A program made the position numbers and the translations under genes. From Lachnospiraceae bacterium UBA1251 (GTDB lineage Bacteria > Bacillota > Clostridia > Lachnospirales > Lachnospiraceae), in contig DBVZ01000018.1 of NCBI GenBank assembly GCA_002308255.1, positions 1-5,518 of the forward strand: a stretch of DNA of 5,518 bases, given 5' to 3'. The notes below the pieces were generated by a model, which saw only the letters and a list, made by a program, of their open reading frames with translations, made no database searches and was not told the DNA's origin. This document shows, one piece after another, positions 1 to 4,078 of the stretch; positions within the stretch are counted from its first letter, which is position 1, and each line of letters starts with the position of its first letter.

Positions 1-692
1 TGGAACTCGTCGATCATGATGTACTCCAGGCGCTGCTGCCACTTCAGACGGATCTCTTCATTCTGTTCAAAAATATACAGCGTGAATTTGATCAGGTCAT
101 TATAGTCCAGGCCGAAGCATTTTTTCTGCTGGTACAGATATCCGAAGAAAATGATGTCGTCCGCGGTGTTCGCATTTTCATATTTCTCATGCAGTTCATC
201 GACAGACAGCCGGATGAGATCAAGATAATACTCCGGCTTCCGCACCAGCTTCTGCATCTCGATCATGTCCCGCGCGCCCGAAAATGTCATGTCCCGCAGC
301 GTCAGGCCTCGTTCCTCGTAAATGATCTTCAGCATATCGTTGATGTCCTCGTTGTCGAGAACGAGGAATTTCTTCGGGTACTGGACGGCGTGGCTGTCCT
401 CCTGGAGGACCGATACGCAGAAGCCGTGGAACGTATTGATATAGCCGGTATCATTGTCGCCGGTCAGGTTATGGATCCTCTGGCGCATTTCATTGGCAGC
501 TTTATTCGTAAATGTCACGCAAAGAATGTTGCCCGGCAGAATGCCGAGCTCATTGACAAGGTAGGCAAAACGGTGCGAAAGGGCGCGTGTTTTTCCGGAT
601 CCCGCGCCGGCGATGACCCGCACATACCCCTCTGTCGCCGTCACTGCCTCAAGCTGTGCCTCATTTAACCCTTTCAGAATATCCTGCGCCAT
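1..692 (-). CDS. UvrD/PcrA/Rep-family superfamily 1 DNA helicase, N-terminal part (cut by window edge)
   Basis: ATP-dependent 3'-5' DNA helicase of superfamily 1A. These enzymes unwind DNA in repair, replication restart and plasmid replication in the cytoplasm. Reading the minus strand from the ATG at 692 gives 230 complete codons without a stop. Visible motifs in order: Q motif LNEAQLEAV (residues 9-17), Walker A AGAGSGKT (28-35), motif Ia VTFTNKAANEMR (59-70), motif Ib TFHGFC (87-92), and the start of Walker B, MIDEFQ, at the left edge. Everything after motif II, including domains 2A and 2B, lies outside the window; full-length relatives are roughly 600-750 residues. The start is supported by GGAG at 699-702, six bases before the ATG. 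It begins 13 nt after the Sel1-repeat gene stop, so it is almost certainly co-transcribed with that gene. Whether this is the essential PcrA or an accessory UvrD-like paralogue cannot be decided from the N-terminus. Confidence 0.93.
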   Translation of the reverse strand, partial: MAQDILKGLNEAQLEAVTATEGYVRVIAGAGSGKTRALSHRFAYLVNELGILPGNILCVTFTNKAANEMRQRIHNLTGDNDTGYINTFHGFCVSVLQEDSHAVQYPKKFLVLDNEDINDMLKIIYEERGLTLRDMTFSGARDMIEMQKLVRKPEYYLDLIRLSVDELHEKYENANTADDIIFFGYLYQQKKCFGLDYNDLIKFTLYIFEQNEEIRLKWQQRLEYIMIDEF

Positions 693-705
693 GGGCTGCT
701 CCGGT

Positions 706-2169
706 TTATTTGCTGACTTTCATGCTGAAACCGGCCGTGCGGAACGACGCGGCAATCTCATCCCCGTGAAGGAACAGCCAGGCTTCGTTATCGGCATCAT
801 AGACGGCCGAAGTGATGAGGACCGGCTCTTCCGTCTCGCTGAGGTACACGTTCTTTGCGGCGCCCGTTGTCAGCGTGACCGTCTCCATCATGCTGCAGAA
901 ACCGAATTCCGGAAGCGTGACAAGGAAGTCATGCAGATCGTTCTCATTTTCCTCATAGCGGTCAAGGACCATTTTGACGCTGCCGCTTTTCAGCTGTTTG
1001 AAGGTGACAAAAACGACTTTATCCATCGCGAGCGCCATCTGCAGGATCCACGGATAATCCCTGCGGCAGGTCTTCCTGCTCTCCTGCGGCACCTCCGGCT
1101 CCACGCGTGCGATCGCGTTCTCGATGTTCTTTTCCACGGCGTCGTCGCCGTACTGATTGGCCAGTTTTCTACGGAACCGGATCGCGTAGCGGGCCTGCAG
1201 ATAATAATAGTACGCTGCCTGCGGGTTCGGTTCGTCGAGCGACCCGTTTTCATAGAGTCTGCCCATGCGAAGCGCGACGTCCGCAAATTTCCCGGTCAGC
1301 TCCCCGCCGCAGAAGCGGCGCAGTGTTTCCGCGTACAGCTCCTGGATGATGCGGAATGCCGCTTCCTCATTTCTCCAGATTCCCTTTCCGCCGGCATACA
1401 TATCGGCCAGTTTATAGGAGGATTCTATGATCCCGCTCGCGCTCGCGTAGGAAAAATAGCGGAACGCGGCATCATAATCCGGCACGCCGTCGCCGCACCT
1501 GCCGTAGTAGGCGATATATCCCAGTGTATTGGCGTAGAGCGGTTCCCCAGTCTCCTCGAACAGCCGGTCGAAACACTCTTTTGACTGCTCCCAGTCGCAC
1601 GGGAATGCGGTTGATCCGCCATAAGAATGGTAGCCGAGGATCCGCAGGGCGGTTTCATTTCCCTCCTCCGCCATATCCCGGACAAATGTCGTGAACAGCG
1701 TAAGCGCCGGTTCTTCCGCATAGCCGCCGCTGATGAAGCCGTCGAAATAGTCGATGAAATCTTCCTTGACGGAATCCGGGAAATCCCAGTTCTCGGGGGA
1801 GGACTCCCGGTTGTAGCTGAGCCCCGCGATCATATAAAGAAGTTCCGACAGATCCGTCAGATCGGAGAACAGCTCGTCCGGATCCTCATACGCCGCCGAG
1901 AGTTCCTCCGCGACGAAGCGCATGACGCCTTCTTCCGTGACGGGCAGAAGCTCCGGGAGCATGGCCTCCGGATCCGCGAGCCTTTTTGCCTGCTCCGCCT
2001 CCGTCAGCTCTTCTTCCTCGCCGATCGTTTCCTCCAGAGCATCGAGGAACAGATCTCCGCCCCATTCCACAAGGAATTCTTTCCCTGTCGGATTTTTATC
2101 TTTCAGTTTTTCCACGAGTTTCTGCAAATCCTGCAAAGTGACCGGAGCTGTTTTTTTCAGTTTTCTCAT
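706..2169 (-). CDS. Sel1-like repeat (TPR-related) protein, 487 aa
   Basis: A soluble, strongly acidic protein with no signal peptide or membrane segment, so probably cytoplasmic. Residues about 169-330 hold roughly four degenerate Sel1-like helical repeats. The clearest are ANTLGYIAYYGRCGDGVPDY (213-232), followed by the AAFRYFSYASASG helix, SYKLADMYAGGKGIWRNEEA (251-270), and VALRMGRLYENG (298-309), followed by AAYYYYLQARYA. Sel1 repeats are protein-binding solenoids, so a scaffold or adaptor role is the family expectation; the partner is unknown. The N-terminal 120 residues are Glu/Asp-rich and helical. The C-terminal part (about 371-487) looks like a separate, probably beta-rich domain that I do not recognise. 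I chose the ATG at 2169 (MRKLKK) over the in-frame ATG at 2196 because GGGAGG at 2180-2185 serves the former; the longer form would be 496 aa. It lies between a DUF218 gene and a helicase gene in an apparent operon. Confidence 0.88.
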   Translation of the reverse strand: MRKLKKTAPVTLQDLQKLVEKLKDKNPTGKEFLVEWGGDLFLDALEETIGEEEELTEAEQAKRLADPEAMLPELLPVTEEGVMRFVAEELSAAYEDPDELFSDLTDLSELLYMIAGLSYNRESSPENWDFPDSVKEDFIDYFDGFISGGYAEEPALTLFTTFVRDMAEEGNETALRILGYHSYGGSTAFPCDWEQSKECFDRLFEETGEPLYANTLGYIAYYGRCGDGVPDYDAAFRYFSYASASGIIESSYKLADMYAGGKGIWRNEEAAFRIIQELYAETLRRFCGGELTGKFADVALRMGRLYENGSLDEPNPQAAYYYYLQARYAIRFRRKLANQYGDDAVEKNIENAIARVEPEVPQESRKTCRRDYPWILQMALAMDKVVFVTFKQLKSGSVKMVLDRYEENENDLHDFLVTLPEFGFCSMMETVTLTTGAAKNVYLSETEEPVLITSAVYDADNEAWLFLHGDEIAASFRTAGFSMKVSK

Positions 2170-2179
2170 GACTGCCGAA

Positions 2180-2185
2180 CCTCCC
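2180..2185 (-). promoter_or_regulatory. Ribosome binding site that sets the Sel1-repeat gene start
   Basis: GGGAGG on the minus strand, 10 nt before the ATG at 2169. It lies inside the reading frame that would start at the alternative ATG at 2196, and that upstream ATG has only GGCGGA directly abutting it. This makes 2169 the better start. Confidence 0.7.
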
Positions 2186-2199
2186 TTTAAAACCATTCC

Positions 2200-2219
2200 G
2201 CCGTCTTTTTGGGGACGGC
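2200..2219. other. Small GC-rich hairpin in the DUF218-Sel1 gap
   Basis: A perfect 6-bp inverted repeat, GCCGTC (2200-2205) and GACGGC (2214-2219), with an 8-nt loop. On the plus strand the stem is followed by five Ts (2220-2224), which is terminator polarity. On the minus strand, where the genes lie, it is followed by GGAATGG, so it should not stop operon transcription efficiently. It could stabilise an mRNA end, mildly attenuate the Sel1 and helicase genes, or stop antisense transcripts coming from below. Function is not established. Confidence 0.35.
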
Positions 2220-2239
2220 TTTTTGATGGATTGACAAAA

Positions 2240-2977
2240 TCACATATTTCCGCAGAGTTTATCTTTTATAACGCCCAGGACTTCCCGGAGCACGTTGTTC
2301 GGAAGATAAAGTCTCGTCGATCCCGCCGCGATCCCCGATACATGGGCGATCCCGGCTTTTTTCGCGATCGATGTTCCCCGGAAGAGGTGAAAATTGTTGG
2401 TCACGATCCCGATCCGGTCCTTTTCCGGATCAAAAAAGATCATGCTGTTCCGGATATTCTGAACGGTATTGGCCGATTCGTCCTCTATGAAGATCCTGTC
2501 CTCGTCGATCCCGTTCCTCACCAGATAGTCCCTCATCCCGTACGCTTCTGGGAACGGCTCATTATACCCTTTCCCGCCGGTGACGATGCACCGGGCGGAC
2601 TCATTCTCCTGCAGGTAATCCTTTGCTGCGTCGAGGCGGTATTTCAGGACCGCGCTCGGGCCGGTGCTGTAGACCTGGGCACCGAGCACCACGATATAGT
2701 CAAGATCCGGTTCTCCTTTGCTTTTGAACCCCCGGATGATCAGCGCGGACGTCCCGGCGGTCACAAGCAGGCAGAGCAGGAGCAGGCCGGCCAGCGTCCT
2801 GCGCAGTAAGGGAGAAATATGCCTCCAGAAATCGTGTTTCGTACAGAAGGCCGCGGCTCCGCATACCAGTCCCAGCACGATCCAGACAAGGAAGAACTTT
2901 GTTCCGCTTCCCACGGATAAAACGATCAGTCCATAAAGGATGAACAATATTCCGATTATGATCAGAAATGCTGTCAT
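2240..2977 (-). CDS. YdcF/SanA/ElyC-family (DUF218) membrane protein, 245 aa
   Basis: A membrane-anchored DUF218 protein. Three hydrophobic stretches at about residues 2-22, 28-45 and 60-82 precede a soluble domain at about 90-245. DUF218 hallmarks are present: DYIVVLGAQV (93-102), LKYRLDAA (111-118), IVTGGKG (131-137), the EAYGMRDYL segment (144-152) with the conserved acidic residue, EDESANTVQNIRNS (165-178), and IVTNNFHLFR (191-200). Relatives SanA and ElyC in enterobacteria are linked to envelope barrier function and peptidoglycan or lipid-carrier metabolism, and YdcF was reported to bind S-adenosylmethionine. The exact reaction is not settled for the family, so no substrate is assigned here. 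The start at 2977 is supported by AAAGGAG (2984-2990) six bases upstream and by an extended -10 promoter just before it. It is probably the first gene of an operon with the Sel1-repeat and helicase genes. Length is normal for the three-TM Firmicutes form. Confidence 0.9.
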   Translation of the reverse strand: MTAFLIIIGILFILYGLIVLSVGSGTKFFLVWIVLGLVCGAAAFCTKHDFWRHISPLLRRTLAGLLLLCLLVTAGTSALIIRGFKSKGEPDLDYIVVLGAQVYSTGPSAVLKYRLDAAKDYLQENESARCIVTGGKGYNEPFPEAYGMRDYLVRNGIDEDRIFIEDESANTVQNIRNSMIFFDPEKDRIGIVTNNFHLFRGTSIAKKAGIAHVSGIAAGSTRLYLPNNVLREVLGVIKDKLCGNM

Positions 2978-3002
2978 ACAGTACTCCTTTGCGCTTTACA
3001 GT

Positions 3003-3011
3003 ATTATATCA
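3003..3011 (-). promoter_or_regulatory. Extended -10 promoter of the DUF218 gene
   Basis: On the minus strand the sequence TGATATAAT gives a perfect TATAAT (3003-3008) preceded by the extended -10 TG (3010-3011). It predicts a transcription start near 2995-2997 and a short leader of about 18-20 nt ending at a strong AAAGGAG. No TTGACA-like -35 is present at 16-18 bp: with 17-bp spacing the hexamer would be CCCCGA (3026-3031), inside the left arm of the adjacent inverted repeat. The TG extension could compensate. The promoter lies downstream of the lipoprotein terminator, which fits an independent transcription unit. Confidence 0.62.
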
Positions 3012-3018
3012 TAATTCT

Positions 3019-3117
3019 GGGTGAGTCGGGGGACGTATCTCCTGACTCATTCTCAATTATTCAACTCAGGCAAAACAATTAAAAAATGAGTCAGGAGATA
3101 CGTCCCCCGACTCACCC
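3019..3117. repeat. REPIN/MITE-like element: perfect 33-bp inverted repeat with 33-nt spacer
   Basis: The arms 3019-3051 and 3085-3117 are perfect reverse complements over 33 bp, separated by an AT-rich 33-nt spacer (3052-3084). Each arm is also an imperfect palindrome: in the left arm TGAGTC (3022-3027) pairs with GACTCA (3044-3049), and GGGGGA (3028-3033) pairs with TCTCCT (3038-3043) through two G.T wobbles, leaving a CGTA loop. Two REP-like hairpins in opposite orientation match the layout of REPINs, which are mobilised in trans by RAYT (Y1 tyrosine) transposases, or of a minimal MITE. It lies wholly between the lipoprotein terminator and the DUF218 promoter. There is no T tract after either arm, so it is not a classic terminator, although the transcript would fold into a very stable stem. 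Repeat-family identity is inferred from structure; copy number cannot be seen here. Confidence 0.75.
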
Positions 3118-3120
3118 GTT

Positions 3121-3148
3121 AAATAAAGGCAGGGATCGGCTCCCTGCC
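3121..3148 (-). terminator. Rho-independent terminator of the lipoprotein gene
   Basis: On the minus strand, a perfect 8-bp stem GGCAGGGA (3141-3148) and TCCCTGCC (3128-3135) with a 5-nt GCCGA loop, followed directly by TTTATTT (3121-3127). It begins 12 nt past the lipoprotein stop codon. Stem, loop and U-rich tail are all typical of an intrinsic terminator. Confidence 0.9.
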
Positions 3149-3160
3149 CGTGTCTTTGTG

Positions 3161-3727
3161 TCAGTCCAGATCAAAATGCAGATTTAACTTTCCGTAATCT
3201 ATCATCTGAACTTTTTCGTATCCGTTCTTTTCGAGATCGTCCATAATGGTCTGCGCGTCCACCGCGGAAATGCCTGTTGTCTGATCCAGCGTCAGGAGGC
3301 CTGCTTCATGCAGCTTCTTGCAGTTTTCAACATCATCGAGCTTTCTGAACCGGACGACATAGTTCAATGCTTCTTCCGACTCCTCGATCTTATAATCGGC
3401 AAACGCAAATCCCGAAAAACCCTCGTATACGGTATCGATATCGAGTGCCTCAAGATCTTCCTTCGTATAACCGGCGGATTTGTCAAACCTTGTCTCGATG
3501 AACAATGCCTTCAGCGTTTTTGTATCATTTCCGAAAAAGACCGTAGTATACTCGTCCCAGCCGTCACCGCTCGCCGTATGATAAGCTTCATGCTTCGTCA
3601 GGATATCTTTGATCTCGATGGCCGGCGAGGACTCCGATTTCTTACCCGAAGATGATGAACTTCCGCAGCCCGCAAGCGCTGCGCAGACAGCTAAGATACA
3701 AACAAATACGGTAAATCTCCTTTTCAT
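3161..3727 (-). CDS. Secreted lipoprotein of unknown function, 188 aa
   Basis: A membrane-anchored extracytoplasmic lipoprotein. The N-terminus is a classic type II signal: basic MKRR, a hydrophobic core (about 5-17), and lipobox LAGC (18-21), with Cys21 the predicted lipidated residue. A Ser-rich linker (22-35) leads to a globular domain of about 150 residues. That domain has an alternating beta-strand and charged-helix pattern, including YTTVFFGNDTKTLKALFIET (60-79), GYTKEDLEAL and YVVRFRKLDD, and ends in LHFDLD. The arrangement of a small lipoprotein with one strand-rich domain resembles the DUF1307/YehR-type lipoproteins of Firmicutes, but I cannot confirm membership by eye. AAAGGAG at 3733-3739, five bases before the ATG, fixes the start. 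A strong terminator follows the stop. A 19-bp palindrome upstream suggests separate regulation. No catalytic residues are recognisable. Confidence 0.87.
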   Translation of the reverse strand: MKRRFTVFVCILAVCAALAGCGSSSSSGKKSESSPAIEIKDILTKHEAYHTASGDGWDEYTTVFFGNDTKTLKALFIETRFDKSAGYTKEDLEALDIDTVYEGFSGFAFADYKIEESEEALNYVVRFRKLDDVENCKKLHEAGLLTLDQTTGISAVDAQTIMDDLEKNGYEKVQMIDYGKLNLHFDLD

Positions 3728-3760
3728 AACTGCTCCTTTGCGAAATGGATGAAAGTTAAT

Positions 3761-3779
3761 TGATCTGATGTACAGATCA
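3761..3779. promoter_or_regulatory. 19-bp palindrome upstream of the lipoprotein gene, possible operator
   Basis: TGATCTG (3761-3767) and CAGATCA (3773-3779) form a perfect 7-bp inverted repeat with a 5-nt centre, 34 nt upstream of the lipoprotein start codon. A -10-like TATGAT (3776-3781, minus strand) overlaps its promoter-distal half, though no good -35 is apparent. Dyads of this size over a promoter are typical binding sites for dimeric transcription factors. It has no T tract and so is not a terminator. The regulator is unknown. Confidence 0.42.
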
Positions 3780-3833
3780 TACAGCGTATAAAAAACAGTT
3801 TTTTCGGAGTCTTCTTTTCCGCATGCCGTTCTG

Positions 3834-4037
3834 TCATTCCTTATCCGGCGTCAGTACGTCCTTCATTTCGTACGGCATCTTTGTGTTGTCTTCCCTCTTC
3901 ATGTTGTCAAAGCGTTTGATCATCAGGGGTTCCCAGATATAATACAGGAATTTTCCGTCCAGATCGAAATAGAACACCGCAAACAGCGCCGCATAGACGA
4001 GTGCCAGTATTTTTATGATTTTTCCGAATATTTTCAT
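3834..4037 (-). CDS. Small single-pass membrane protein, 67 aa, unknown function
   Basis: A basic N-terminus (MKIFGK) leads into one hydrophobic helix at about residues 7-24 (IIKILALVYAALFAVFYF), then an aromatic, charged tail with DLDGKFLYYIWEPLMIKRFD (25-44) and a Lys/Asp/Glu-rich end. The first segment could act as an uncleaved signal anchor. I do not recognise a family. I chose the ATG at 4037 over the in-frame ATG at 4064 because AAAGGA (4047-4052) lies nine bases upstream of it; the longer form would add MWGQKGKIK. It starts 41 nt after the dehydratase-family stop codon with no terminator between, so the two are probably co-transcribed. That points to a role alongside the dehydratase-like protein, for example membrane recruitment, but this is inference from position only. 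Confidence 0.72.
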   Translation of the reverse strand: MKIFGKIIKILALVYAALFAVFYFDLDGKFLYYIWEPLMIKRFDNMKREDNTKMPYEMKDVLTPDKE

Positions 4038-4046
4038 TTTAATTTT

Positions 4047-4052
4047 TCCTTT
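4047..4052 (-). promoter_or_regulatory. Ribosome binding site that sets the small membrane protein start
   Basis: AAAGGA on the minus strand, nine bases before the ATG at 4037. It lies inside the reading frame that would begin at the ATG at 4064, and the bases before 4064 (GCGGGAGACATTGTG, containing GGGAG only about 8 nt away) give a second, weaker candidate. The short form is preferred because it starts directly at the basic/hydrophobic anchor. Confidence 0.5.
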
Positions 4053-4078
4053 CTGTCCCCACAATGTCTCCCGCAGTT

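Noticed and set aside
189..668. A 159-codon plus-strand open frame at the left end.
   Set aside because: It lies opposite the helicase N-terminus, whose Walker A, Ia and Ib motifs on the minus strand are unmistakable.
1436..1452. A short GCTCGC tandem repeat in the Sel1-repeat gene.
   Set aside because: It simply encodes Ala-Ser-Ala-Ser at the end of a Sel1 helix; two units are not a meaningful repeat tract.
613..1584. A 323-codon plus-strand open frame opposite the Sel1-repeat gene, with further overlapping frames at 1627-2190 and 1922-2809.
   Set aside because: All are antisense to well-supported minus-strand genes, run across gene boundaries, and encode low-complexity, domain-free translations.
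3052..3084. The spacer inside the inverted repeat, checked for a small gene, a CRISPR-like spacer or a target-site duplication.
   Set aside because: It is 33 nt of AT-rich sequence without an open frame or repeated units. The equal 33-nt arm and spacer lengths look like coincidence, and there is only one copy in the window, so no CRISPR array.
3790..3804. A6C-A-GTTTTTT palindrome downstream of the small membrane protein gene, considered as its terminator.
   Set aside because: The stem is almost entirely A-T with a one- to three-base loop and has no GC-rich core, so termination would be weak. The lipoprotein could still be reached by read-through from upstream.
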